Source: Catenulispora sp. GP43 (lineage in GTDB: Bacteria; Actinomycetota; Actinomycetes; Streptomycetales; Catenulisporaceae). From it: a stretch of DNA of 53,327 bases. This document shows, in pieces, positions 35,525 to 43,983 of this stretch. Position 1 is the stretch's first letter. Every line of letters starts with the position of its first letter. Where the stretch lies: NCBI RefSeq assembly GCF_041260665.1, contig NZ_JBGCCT010000047.1, forward strand, positions 1 to 53,327, given 5' to 3'. The position numbers and the translations under genes were made by a program. Below the pieces are notes generated by a model. It ran no database searches and was not told the origin of the DNA. It saw nothing but the letters and a program-made list of their open reading frames with translations.

Positions 35525-35734
35525 CTAGCCGTGTCCCTCTTCCCGATGCCAGCGATATCTGAAACGCCCGTTGAGTTCGGGTACCGCCCGAGAACCGATG
35601 TCAATGGACAGTGGAAGATTGTCGTCCGCTGACAAACCGACGTACCGGTATTGGCTAGCGAAACATGACACGATGAGCCCATTCCGAGCAACCTTCCAAC
35701 CTTCGTGCAGTTCAGGGCGGTCGACGATGCTCAC
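35525..35734 (-). CDS. Small uncharacterised protein convergent with drmC
   Basis: This 69-residue frame starts with a GTG preceded by GGAGG at a good distance (minus strand, about 35741-35746). The sequence MSIVDRPELHEGWKVARNGL then IVSCFASQYRYVGLSADD looks like folded protein and not translated noise. I do not recognise a family. It ends only 22 bases from the end of drmC, facing it. It could be an immunity or regulatory peptide of the island or an unrelated gene. Confidence 0.45.
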   Translation of the reverse strand: MSIVDRPELHEGWKVARNGLIVSCFASQYRYVGLSADDNLPLSIDIGSRAVPELNGRFRYRWHREEGHG

Positions 35735-35979
35735 TAGAGGCCTCCTGCGCCTCCGGTGCTTCGAGATCGGGAGGCATCGAGGTCTGTGACATTCGTTGTG
35801 CCTCGCCTTCACCGGCACCGCTTCGGACAGGCTCATGTGTCGCCTGTGGGCGTTGTGGAATAGATGGCAGGCCGCAGGATCCGCAGGCTGACGTGCATGG
35901 TTCCAGATCAGGGTACGGTCGCGGACCATACACCTAACGCTCCACCGCGCGTGTCAGTACCCCGCTGTAGCCTCGTGTC

Positions 35980-36462
35980 ATGACCTCCAACCTCGGCGGA
36001 CCATCCATCAATCGGATCGCGCTGCTTGGCTCACTACATCGCTTCGAATCGACGATCCAGACCTGGCTGGGCGATACGAGCGCGGTCGAATTCGCCAACG
36101 TCGAGTTCGAGGACGAAGACGAAGACGGGGAGGAAGAACGCATCAGAGGTCGCTGCACCGCAAGCTGGGACAGGACTAGAGATGCGTACTTCCAGCTCTC
36201 CCTGGTTGCGACTGAGGAAATGCTGATACAGGCGGAGCGCGCCTATCATGAGGTTCTGCATTACGCTGACCGAGTCTTCGACGGGCTCCTGCCGAGCGGC
36301 CATGCGGACGCTGAAAGGTTTGATCAGTTTGCGTTCGAGGCTTCGATGGGTGAGCTGAGGAAGAACGTCGCTGCGGCAACTGGCCTCACCGAGGACGACC
36401 CACGCCTTGACTCCAGCATCGGCAGTCGCACACGCCTTGGAGGTACAGGAGCCCGCTACTAG
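35980..36462 (+). CDS. Uncharacterised acidic protein
   Basis: The 160-residue product has a very acidic run (FEDEDEDGEEE, about residues 43-53), a helix-rich middle (ATEEMLIQAERAYHEVLHYA) and no motif I recognise. The ribosome site is weak. It is a plausible gene from its base use and length, standing alone downstream of DISARM. No function can be given. Confidence 0.5.
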   Translation: MTSNLGGPSINRIALLGSLHRFESTIQTWLGDTSAVEFANVEFEDEDEDGEEERIRGRCTASWDRTRDAYFQLSLVATEEMLIQAERAYHEVLHYADRVFDGLLPSGHADAERFDQFAFEASMGELRKNVAAATGLTEDDPRLDSSIGSRTRLGGTGARY

Positions 36463-36522
36463 CCTCGGTGTGGCGGACGATCCGTCAGAGCCCAGGAGCA
36501 GTCGGGGAACTGACTGTAATGG

Positions 36523-36798
36523 TCAGATACTCGGCGACGACGCTCGGCCGGGATAGCCGTCAACGATACTTCGTAGCAGGTTGAGACGCGTGTGCTCGAA
36601 TTTGTGCGGCAGCCCCGCGATGATCTTCGCTAGTGCCACGCTTCGGACGTGTCCAACTCCGTGGCGCACGCCGGTGTTCGAGCACGCCCCGCATACGAGG
36701 CTGTTGGCACTAAGCGCGATGGTCCCTAGGCAGTCGGGGCACGTAATTAGAGTGCCGCCCAGAGGTGTCTCCCGGTGGTACGGCACGCCGTCTGACAT
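36523..36798 (-). CDS. Small zinc-ribbon protein or 3' part of a broken gene
   Basis: The 91-residue frame contains a zinc-ribbon pattern, ITCPDCLGT followed by VCGACSNTG (cysteines at about residues 20, 23, 36 and 39). Its 5' end overlaps the 3' end of the 36710-37237 frame in another register. The two could be separate overlapping genes or one gene split by a frameshift near 36800. The ATG at 36798 lacks a clear ribosome site, which slightly favours a split gene. Confidence 0.42.
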   Translation of the reverse strand: MSDGVPYHRETPLGGTLITCPDCLGTIALSANSLVCGACSNTGVRHGVGHVRSVALAKIIAGLPHKFEHTRLNLLRSIVDGYPGRASSPSI

Positions 36799-37237
36799 CG
36801 CTCGGGAGCAGGAGTCCGGCCTGCAGAACCTCGACCAAGCTCCCGGTATCCGCGTCGTCTTCCGAGGCGAAGGCCGCGGCGAAATGATCTAACTGCCCGC
36901 GACGCTCCTTTTCTGTGAGCGGCACGTGTGTTGGTTCGAGCTCATCAACCGGGGGGAAGGACGACGGATAACGTTGTTGCGGGAAGTAACCCGACGAGAG
37001 TCGTTCTGGCGGTGGAGTCAGCTGCGAAGGCGGCGTGCGGAACCCGATCTGCTGAAGACCTTGACCCACGCGTACGGCAGTGATGTTCGCCAATGCATCG
37101 AGCGCGGTATCCGCGACGTCGCGTCGGCCCTGTTTGCGTGCGTCAGCCGCGATCGTTCTCAAGCATCTGAGCGTTTCAACGCACACTGCTGGGTCCGCAA
37201 TTTGATCGAGCCCTAGTTGTACTGCCCCGTGAGACAT
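36710..37237 (-). CDS. Uncharacterised protein beside the IS110 element
   Basis: From the ATG at 37237 the product has 175 residues. The N-terminal half is helical (VCVETLRCLRTIAADARKQG and DTALDALANITA), followed by a proline-rich linker and a short acidic helix (DHFAAAFASEDDADTGSLVE). The last 30 residues overlap the zinc-ribbon frame and look less like protein, so a frameshift joining the two is possible. The start lies just next to the end of the IS110 transposase gene, so the native 5' end may have been removed. Confidence 0.42.
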   Translation of the reverse strand: MSHGAVQLGLDQIADPAVCVETLRCLRTIAADARKQGRRDVADTALDALANITAVRVGQGLQQIGFRTPPSQLTPPPERLSSGYFPQQRYPSSFPPVDELEPTHVPLTEKERRGQLDHFAAAFASEDDADTGSLVEVLQAGLLLPSDVRRRAVPPGDTSGRHSNYVPRLPRDHRA

Positions 37238-37254
37238 CCGATGGGGTTTCGGAG

Positions 37255-38517
37255 TCAAGCTGCGAGCCCTTGTCGATCTTGTGTGGCTGTCGGGAAGGCG
37301 ATCGCTTCGCTGTAGGGGATGTGGTGTTGCAGGCAGTGGTGGAGGCAGCCGAGTAGGCGGTTGAACAGGTTGCGGAGGGCTGCGACGTGGCGTTCTCCGG
37401 CCTGGCGTCGGCGGTCGTAGTGGGCTCGGGCTCCGGGTGAGGTGGTCAGGGCGCAGAACGCCCAGCGGTAGCCGACGCTGGCCAGGCGGTCGTTTTTGAC
37501 GCGGCGTGCGGTTACGGAGGTCTTCTTGCCCGAGGCGCGGGTGATCGGGGCTGAGCCGGCGTAGGCCTTCAGTGCTCTGGCGTCGGCGAAGCGGTCGTGG
37601 TCGTCGCCGAGCTCGGCCAGTACTCGGGCTCCGAGTAGGGGTCCGAGGCCGGGGAAGCTGGCGATCACCTCGGCGTCAGCGTGGGTTTGGAAGGCGCCGG
37701 CGGCGGCCTGTTCGAGCTGGTCGGCGCTGGCGCAGGCCGCGTCGAGTTGCCGTAGCAGGGCCAGGGTGCGCTGGCTCATGGCCTGCTCGACCAGTGGTGC
37801 CAGGCGCATCTGCGGGCTGTGCAGTGCGCTCAGGATCCGGGCGGCTTCCTTGTCCAGCCCACGCTGGCGGCCGGCCTTGCGCAGCAGGGTCCGCAGCCGG
37901 CCCACGGTCAGCCTTGCCGCGACCTCCGGAGTCGCAACTGCGGCCAGCACGGCACGGGCGACTGGCCCGGTGAACTTGGCCGGATCATCGAACGCCGCGA
38001 GGAACGCTGGGAAGTACTCCCGCAGGTGGGAGCGCAGCTTGTTGCCGGCTTGGGTGCGGTCCCAGACGGCGTCTTGCTGAGCGCGGGCCAAGACCGCGAT
38101 GGCCTGGGCGAGTTCGCTGTCGGCCGGCAGCGGCCGGTGCGCTGCGGCATCGGTGCGCAGGATGTTGGCCAGCACGGTGGCATCGAGATGGTCGGACTTC
38201 TTGCGGGTGACTGCGGTGCGGTCGCGGTAGCGGGCCGCGGCCATCGGGTTGATCGCGTAGACGCGGCGGCCGGTGGCGCGCAGGCTTGCCACCAGCAGGC
38301 CCCGGGAGGTCTCGATCGCGACGGGGATCGGCTTGTCGGCGGTGTCTCCGTGCTCGGCCAGCAGGTCGAGCAGCGTGGTCAGGCCGGTGGCGTCGTCAGG
38401 GACGCGGGCCTTGGCCACCAGGGTGCCGTCCTGGTCGATCAGGGCGATGTCGTGGTGGTCGCTGGCCCAGTCGATTCCGCAGTACACGTCGTTGTCGGGC
38501 ACCAGGGCTCCCCTCAT
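37255..38517 (-). CDS. IS110-family recombinase (transposase)
   Basis: The 420-residue protein has an N-terminal RuvC-like DEDD domain (YCGIDWASDHHDIALID, then PVAIETSRG and KKSDHLDATVLAN) and a C-terminal Tnp_20 domain with FPGLGPLLGARVLAELGD and the serine region YAGSAPITRASGK. It is full length. Elements of this family use a bridge RNA encoded in a noncoding end to choose target and donor. A noncoding stretch of the right size lies upstream (38518-38800). Confidence 0.93.
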   Translation of the reverse strand: MRGALVPDNDVYCGIDWASDHHDIALIDQDGTLVAKARVPDDATGLTTLLDLLAEHGDTADKPIPVAIETSRGLLVASLRATGRRVYAINPMAAARYRDRTAVTRKKSDHLDATVLANILRTDAAAHRPLPADSELAQAIAVLARAQQDAVWDRTQAGNKLRSHLREYFPAFLAAFDDPAKFTGPVARAVLAAVATPEVAARLTVGRLRTLLRKAGRQRGLDKEAARILSALHSPQMRLAPLVEQAMSQRTLALLRQLDAACASADQLEQAAAGAFQTHADAEVIASFPGLGPLLGARVLAELGDDHDRFADARALKAYAGSAPITRASGKKTSVTARRVKNDRLASVGYRWAFCALTTSPGARAHYDRRRQAGERHVAALRNLFNRLLGCLHHCLQHHIPYSEAIAFPTATQDRQGLAA

Positions 38518-38800
38518 CTGGCTGGTCAGTACGTCCTTGCGCCTGGCAGGCCCGCGCGTGCTCCCTAATGGAAGGACTCTGATGGATCCGGTCCGTCATC
38601 CGATTAGCCGTTCGCGGTCCAAGCGATCCGCGCGGGCCTCGGTCTAACCGGGAAGTCGAGGGCTTCCGGCCTGGTCAAGAGGTGACTGCGAAGACGGCGT
38701 AGGACAACGAACCAGGTTCCCGGCCGACGGCTGCGTTGACAGCCAGGGGCGGGCAAACCACCCCATCGAGGGGCTGATCGGCCAGCATCGGGCTCAGCTC
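38518..38800 (-). ncRNA. Candidate IS110 noncoding end with bridge RNA
   Basis: About 280 bases with no gene precede the IS110 recombinase on its own strand. In the IS110 group the left noncoding end, upstream of the recombinase gene, encodes the bridge RNA. The position and length fit. I did not resolve the loops or the element boundary, so this is a placement by family knowledge, not a structure seen in the sequence. Confidence 0.4.
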
Positions 38801-38803
38801 TAG

Positions 38804-39980
38804 AATCAGGGATCACCGCCCCGGGGCCTTCACATGAGTCACCGACGCCGGCCGAAGAGCTCCCGCGACGGCCAGTCTCTCGGTGGGACTCGCGGTCCGG
38901 GTTGGGGATAGGCATCCGCGGAAGCTCTTACCACCCCATTAGGTTGGGGACGCGGCTGGCTGGTGGTGAGCCGTTCAGCGCGGTGTGTCCGCGGTGGTGA
39001 TTGTAGGTGTATAGCCAGGCTGGGAAGGCGGCGCGTCGTTCCTGCTCGCTGGTGTAGGGACGGGCGTAGGCCCATTCCTCCAGCATGGTGCGGTTGTAGC
39101 GTTCGACTTTGCCGTTGGTTTGAGGCCGGTAGGGCCGGGTTCGCTTGTGGGTGATCCCGGCCTCGGCGAGCACGTCGCGCCAGGGATGGGAGCGGTAGCA
39201 AGCGCCGTTGTCGGTCAGGACTCTGTGAACGGTGATGCCGGCGTCGGTGAAGAACTTGTGAGCGCGGGTCCAGAACGCGGGGGCGGTTTCCTTCGTCTCA
39301 TCGGCCAGGATCTCGGTGTAGGCCAGCCGGGAGTGGTCGTCGACGGCGTTGTGCAGGTAGGCGTAGCCGACGCCCGAGCGGTTCTTGCGCCCGGCGGCGC
39401 GGCCGAGCACCTGGTGACCGCCGCCGTCGGGGATGTTCCCGAGCTTCTTGATGTCGACGTGGATCAGGTCGCCGGGAGCGGCGTGCTCGTAGCGGCGGAT
39501 CACCCTTCCGGTGGCCCGGTCCAGGTGCGCGGCCGGGGCAGCCGGTAGCGGGTCAGGACCCGGTGCACGGTGGCCGGGTTCAGCCCGAGCAGGAACGCGA
39601 TCCGTGCCGGGCCCCAGCGGCGTAGCACCCGCACCTTGATGATCCGCCGCTCAGTGCGCGTCGGAGTGCGACGCGGGCTGGTGCGAGGCCGGGAGGACCG
39701 ATCTGCCATCCCGGCCGTCCCCAACTGGCGGTACCGGTCGGCCCAGCGCTTGGCCGTGGTCGGGCTGACCTGGAATCGCTCGGCGGCACGACGCAGGCCC
39801 CAGCCGTCGTCGACCACGCAGCGGGCAAGACGCAGACGGCCGGTCTCGGACAACGGTGCATTACGGTGGGGCATAAGGGCCTTTCTGATCGCTGGTGCAG
39901 ATGTCGCAATCCACACCAAGCCAGAAGGCCCTCACCCATTTCAAGATCACTCAGCCGTGAACCCCGTCACTACCCTGTGG
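38804..39980 (-). mobile_element. IS481-type element, approximate limits
   Basis: The limits are set by weak similarity of the two ends: the left end reads CAGGGATCACC...CCTTCACATGAG (about 38807-38835), and the right end on the minus strand reads CACAGGGTAGTGACGGGGTT, then CACGGCTGAG (about 39978-39949). A CTAG occurs just outside both ends (38800-38803 and 39990-39993); CTAG is a known IS481 target. The exact ends are not proven. Confidence 0.45.
38928..39919 (-). pseudogene. IS481-family transposase, frameshifted
   Basis: Two frames together make one IS481 transposase. The upstream one (39500-39919) has the winged-helix DNA-binding part (GWGLRRAAERFQVSPTTAKR and GLNPATVHRVLTRYRLPR). The downstream one (38928-39503) has the DDE core: DLIHVDIKKLGNI (Asp), RVLTDNGACYRS (Asp) and YRPQTNGKVERYNRT (Glu). 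Near 39535 the frame breaks: the upstream frame reads RTWTGPPEG and stops, while the other register gives LDRATGRVIRRYEH, the sequence expected at this place in the family. A single-base change is the simplest cause; most relatives are one frame, so programmed frameshifting is less likely. Confidence 0.82.
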
Positions 39981-40291
39981 TCAGTACAACTAGTACCCAC
40001 ATGGCTCTGGCGACGCCGGAGGCGAGCGCAGCGGAATCTGTTCTCAGGGCTCTCTCGGTCAACGCCCGGACGGCGGTGGTCGTCTGGCTTGCAGGGACGG
40101 TGCGAGAGCCACGTGCGAGGACCATCACGTAGGTGGCCAGCGGCAACAAGCCCTCATAGTACGGAACCTCGACGTTACGACCAATTGGCCAAGTACCTCC
40201 GCTGTGTCAGCGAAGGCGGTGGACGGATCTTGATCACGCGAGAGTTCGGATAGGGCGCGATGACGGGCATGAGCGGATACCGCCTGCAGGT
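39981..40291. other. Gene-free stretch right of the IS481 element
   Basis: I see no gene or clear structural element in this stretch. Short frames on both strands do not look like protein. Confidence 0.3.
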
Positions 40292-40780
40292 TCATCCGCC
40301 GGGCCATCCCCAAGCTGAACCGGCGGCAAGCAGAAGCGACCAGCCAAACCCCGCGAACGCGACCGTACTCAGACACGACGAGGGGGAGAACGACACCCAC
40401 AATGGAAGAACCACTCCCCCGGTGACAGCCACGGCCATCACGGGCAGAAGCCACTTCGGAACAGCGTTGCGGATCACCGTCCAGGAGTACTTTCCCATCA
40501 CTTGCAGCACGATTGCGACGATCGTTAGGCCGAATAGCGCGAAAGCGGCCTGAATACTCGCGACTGCAATCAAGACCGCCGACTGCGAGCTACGGCTCGT
40601 AGCGTCGTTACCCAGGTTGAGTCTCGGCCAGATCCAGACGACGCAGGCCCAGACGGCAAACCCAAGAGGCACCATCCCTACCCGGCAAGTGCGCGCAATC
40701 CCTGGGCCACGCCGACGCCATAGTCTCGCACACAGGCACTGTTCTTCCGGCACTCTATCTTCCCACCTCGCCAATTTCAT
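40292..40780 (-). CDS. Small membrane protein with about four membrane segments
   Basis: The 162-residue protein starts at an ATG with AAGGAAAAG directly upstream. Hydrophobic segments are visible at about residues 36-52 (MVPLGFAVWACVVWIW), 68-92, 104-122 (WLLPVMAVAVTGGVVLPLW) and 132-152. It has no recognised family. It lies in the same direction as the SMC-like ATPase and the 85-residue membrane protein upstream, so it might form a membrane partner of the ATPase. Confidence 0.55.
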   Translation of the reverse strand: MKLARWEDRVPEEQCLCARLWRRRGPGIARTCRVGMVPLGFAVWACVVWIWPRLNLGNDATSRSSQSAVLIAVASIQAAFALFGLTIVAIVLQVMGKYSWTVIRNAVPKWLLPVMAVAVTGGVVLPLWVSFSPSSCLSTVAFAGFGWSLLLAAGSAWGWPGG

Positions 40781-40890
40781 CTTTTCCTTGCCGGCAATCT
40801 TCCCTCATCCGCCGACCACACTGCACCCTTCGCAGACCTTGAATGACAAAATTGCGACCGCGACGCAGTAACCACGACGGCCCTCCTAAG

Positions 40891-41148
40891 TCACGCGTCA
40901 GCCAGGAAGCCGGTCAGAAATAGCCCGTATACAGCCATGGCGGTGATCATGCAGGTAGTGCGGGCCCACCCGGCCTCGCGCAAGATGAAGGTGAACACTG
41001 CGGCCCACAGAGTGGCAAGCACATCACCAGGCAGACGGATGGGAAAGTATCCCATAGGCTGGAGTAAGAAGGGAATAGTCCTCAGGGCAGCGGCTACCCT
41101 CGAACTGGCAGGCTTGCGCGTTAGAAAGAGCTCCAGCGTCTTCGTCAA
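40891..41148 (-). CDS. Small two-segment membrane protein next to the SMC-like ATPase
   Basis: The frame opens with a TTG at 41148 immediately after the TAG stop of the ATPase gene. It encodes up to 85 residues with two hydrophobic segments (LATLWAAVFTFIL and CMITAMAVYGLFLTGF). There is no good ribosome site, so translation could depend on coupling or begin at the internal ATG (MGYFPIRLPGDV). The function is unknown; its place suggests a link with the ATPase. Confidence 0.45.
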   Translation of the reverse strand: MTKTLELFLTRKPASSRVAAALRTIPFLLQPMGYFPIRLPGDVLATLWAAVFTFILREAGWARTTCMITAMAVYGLFLTGFLADA

Positions 41149-43665
41149 CTACAGAGCCAGCTTTCCGCATCCGCACGTCGGCACCCCCTTCTTTTCCTTA
41201 TTGACAAGTCCGTGACAACTCGGACAGCGGAGGGCGTTATAGAAGCGCATTACGGCATCAGCGTAGTCAACTGCCTCAGGAAGAGTGAGGTCCTGGCCCA
41301 GGGGGTCAGCGTGCACCGTCTGGTTGCGGATACTGCCGAACAGCGGGAGAGCACTGACCGCAGGCGCTGCAACGCCGTTAGCAAATCGTTGACGGACCGG
41401 CGGCCACAGGTCAGCCAATGTGTACCAGTCCTTTCGAGGAAGGCTCAACTGGAGGTTCTTTGTCAAGCTGTCACAGACTGACTCCAGAAGAATCGCCGCA
41501 GTGCTGGCGATGTGCTTCGGGTCTCCGCTGCCGAGCGCGGCCATGACGTTCCTGGTGAGGGTATCAACCCCAGGTTGGTCCAACTGCGGGCCTCGTTTGC
41601 TGTCCCAGCCACGGATGTGCTGCGAGATGAACCCGAGGCCGAACTCGCGGAACATCTCTTCAAGCTGTTTGTGCCAGCGCCGGTCATGGGTAGTGATAAT
41701 CAGCTGCCAGTCATTGAACTCGATAAGAAGGTACTCCAAGAAGCCTCGGCGGATCTCGGCGTCGATGCTCTGGAAAACATCGTCGAGGATGAGGATCTTG
41801 GCCTGGCCGTGGAGGGCTGCCTGCTGAGCCACGGACGCGAAGAACAGCAACGCCAGAAGGTCTAGATTCGCTTCGGAGAGAACATGGTGAGGCTGGGCCT
41901 TTTGCCCGGTTGTTAGCTCGACTACCATGTCCAGCGCTAGAGGACCGGCTTTGCCAAACACCACGCTGATCTCCTCGACCGGTGTCCGGGTGGCGATCTC
42001 CTTGAACCGCAGAGAGATCTCGCGGCCGACTCCGTCGAGGACTGTCTCGATCCCGGCACGCTGACTCCTGGTGGGCTCCGGGTTGAGGGGCATCTGCATA
42101 TTCTCGAGCCGCTTCTTGACAGCTTTGAGATCGACGTGTGTACGATAAAGCAGCCTGATCAAGGTATTAAGTCGTGGCTCGAGGTCTTGCCAACCGTCGC
42201 GAACTGCGAACGCCTCCGGGGTTTCGGTGCCTATCACATGCTGCCGGACTGCCTGGTCGAACCCACTGCGGTCAGCAAGTGTTTCGGGATCCTCGCCAAG
42301 TAGCGGAGCGAGCTCTTCAGCCAGCCCTGCACGGAAGGTGAAGAGGCGCGCCATCTCTGAGCGGAGCCGGCGGGACTCCTGTTCGGGGCGAGCGGCCATC
42401 GCGTCGGCGTACGCGGGGAAATAATCCAAGAGTACGGCGCCCCGGTTCATGGCCTCGGTGTCTAGAAAGCGCAGGATATCTGCCCTCTTGATGGTGAGCG
42501 GCGCCAGGCGGAACCCTGGTCGCACGTCGGCCGGTACGGCAGTGACGCCGCTGGCGTCCTTGTGCGCTTCGCGATGCACTGTCACGCCGTTCGACAGCTG
42601 CGCTTCGGCCCAGCAGGGCTCGGAATCGGCCACCGTCCAATTTCGGGCGGCTGGACCATGCGGTGACTCGAGGTCGAATGAGCGTCCGATCCTGCCTTGC
42701 AGCGCGAACTCGATCGCGTCGACAATGCTGGACTTGCCAGTCCCGTTCTCGCCAAAGATGATCGTGGAGGTGGGACCGCCCTTTCGCGTGGCGAACGTAA
42801 GCATCTGCGGTGCTGGCGTCCCCCGGAACCCACTCAGTGTGATCGAGCACAGTTTGACGTTCGCGTCGCTGTTGTCGTAAGCAGCCGGCTCCCTTCGCCG
42901 AGAGGTCCGGACCGCTTGACGCTGGGCCATGCGCGACAGCAGGTCCGGCAGTGCAAAGGGGGGTATATAAGAGTCGACATCCGGGATCAGTAGCGCCGCC
43001 TGGACCTGTGCCGTTGCACCGAGATATGCCGCAGCGAGAAGCTCCTTCGCGTGCCGTTCGGTCATGCGGACGCTTAGCAGAGCGGACCAGTCAGGTGTGA
43101 TGTCGTCCTGCTCAAGCTGGGCCCTCAGCTTCGCGGCGTGTTCGGTGAAGCGATGCGGCACCTTGATCCGCAGGGATATCAGCTCGGCAAGGCTAAGCGC
43201 GGCCCGTCGCTCGCCGCCTGCCAGGTCATTGCGTCGCCGGCCAGCTGTGACGCAAGCGCGATAGAGCCACACCATTGCTTTCTTGAGTTCACGGGGGTCA
43301 CCGACCTCTAGCGCTTCGCGGGCACATCGGTCAGCCGCCTGCAGTTCAAGGGCCTCTCGATCCCGCCACAAGATGTGGTTGGCCATTGAGCCGTTCAACG
43401 TCTGCCAGAGCTCATCAGGGGTATAGTCCCTCCACGCCCCTGCCTGGTCCCTGACATGCACTCCCTGCTTCTGCCGGATCGCAACTATTTCCCTAAGCGC
43501 GGCGACACCCTGGTCAAGAACTGCGCTCTCGTCCCCCACAACCATGCCGGAATTATGGAGCAACAGCCGAGCCTTCGCACGGTAGTTCCTTGATCGCCGA
43601 CTGTGGTGGCTGTCTGATTGCGGTCGGCCGCGATGGGAATCCACAGACGGCTGGTCGGCGAGCAT
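41149..43665 (-). CDS. SMC/RecF-like ATPase with C-terminal zinc ribbon
   Basis: The 838-residue protein has a helical N-terminal domain of about 270 residues. An ABC-type ATPase follows: Walker A IIFGENGTGKSSIVDAIEFA (about residue 307), signature LSEANLDLLALLFF (about 597), Walker B ILILDDVFQSIDAEIR (about 625) and the His switch IITTHDRRWH (about 655). The helical insert between the halves is short for a Rad50-type protein. The last 25 residues hold CPSC and CGCGK, a zinc ribbon. Similar RecF/SMC-like ATPases power several antiviral systems (for example PtuA of Septu), but no nuclease domain is seen. The start is uncertain: the ATG at 43545 (40 residues shorter) is also possible. Confidence 0.78.
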   Translation of the reverse strand: MLADQPSVDSHRGRPQSDSHHSRRSRNYRAKARLLLHNSGMVVGDESAVLDQGVAALREIVAIRQKQGVHVRDQAGAWRDYTPDELWQTLNGSMANHILWRDREALELQAADRCAREALEVGDPRELKKAMVWLYRACVTAGRRRNDLAGGERRAALSLAELISLRIKVPHRFTEHAAKLRAQLEQDDITPDWSALLSVRMTERHAKELLAAAYLGATAQVQAALLIPDVDSYIPPFALPDLLSRMAQRQAVRTSRRREPAAYDNSDANVKLCSITLSGFRGTPAPQMLTFATRKGGPTSTIIFGENGTGKSSIVDAIEFALQGRIGRSFDLESPHGPAARNWTVADSEPCWAEAQLSNGVTVHREAHKDASGVTAVPADVRPGFRLAPLTIKRADILRFLDTEAMNRGAVLLDYFPAYADAMAARPEQESRRLRSEMARLFTFRAGLAEELAPLLGEDPETLADRSGFDQAVRQHVIGTETPEAFAVRDGWQDLEPRLNTLIRLLYRTHVDLKAVKKRLENMQMPLNPEPTRSQRAGIETVLDGVGREISLRFKEIATRTPVEEISVVFGKAGPLALDMVVELTTGQKAQPHHVLSEANLDLLALLFFASVAQQAALHGQAKILILDDVFQSIDAEIRRGFLEYLLIEFNDWQLIITTHDRRWHKQLEEMFREFGLGFISQHIRGWDSKRGPQLDQPGVDTLTRNVMAALGSGDPKHIASTAAILLESVCDSLTKNLQLSLPRKDWYTLADLWPPVRQRFANGVAAPAVSALPLFGSIRNQTVHADPLGQDLTLPEAVDYADAVMRFYNALRCPSCHGLVNKEKKGVPTCGCGKLAL

Positions 43666-43983
43666 CGCACCGACTGAGTCTCCGCTCCTCCGTGATGTAC
43701 GCCCTTGTCTTGGAATGAATGCCTACACCTCGGGCTCAGCTCGAGATCGGTTCACCACTAAGCGGATGTGATCGTCCACCTAGGCCTTGCCAGTGTCACT
43801 GACGTTCGGACCGTACCGAGCCGCTATGCCCGGTTCTCGATCCGCTGGCTACTGCCTCAGCCCGGCAACGCCAGCACTCTTGCACTCGGATCCGATATAG
43901 CCTTTCGTCCCATCAGACCCCTCATATCATGATCCTCGCCCGGCAGGGGTCTGGGACCGAGCCCCAAAGCGCAGGAGGTTGTC
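43666..43983. promoter_or_regulatory. Divergent region between the SMC-like ATPase and the GmrSD-type gene
   Basis: This 318-base region holds no gene that I can support. It must contain promoters in both directions, but no boxes or palindromes stand out. A strong ribosome site (GCAGGAGG) for the rightward gene lies at its end. Confidence 0.35.

Noticed and set aside
37572-38568. Plus-strand frames opposite the IS110 recombinase
   Set aside because: Arginine- and glycine-rich shadow frames with no motif.
37213-39993. 12-base inverted match CTAGTTGTACTG (37213-37224) / CAGTACAACTAG (39982-39993) flanking the IS110-IS481 block
   Set aside because: In a window of this size many 12-base inverted matches arise by chance, and the two copies fit neither element's ends exactly.
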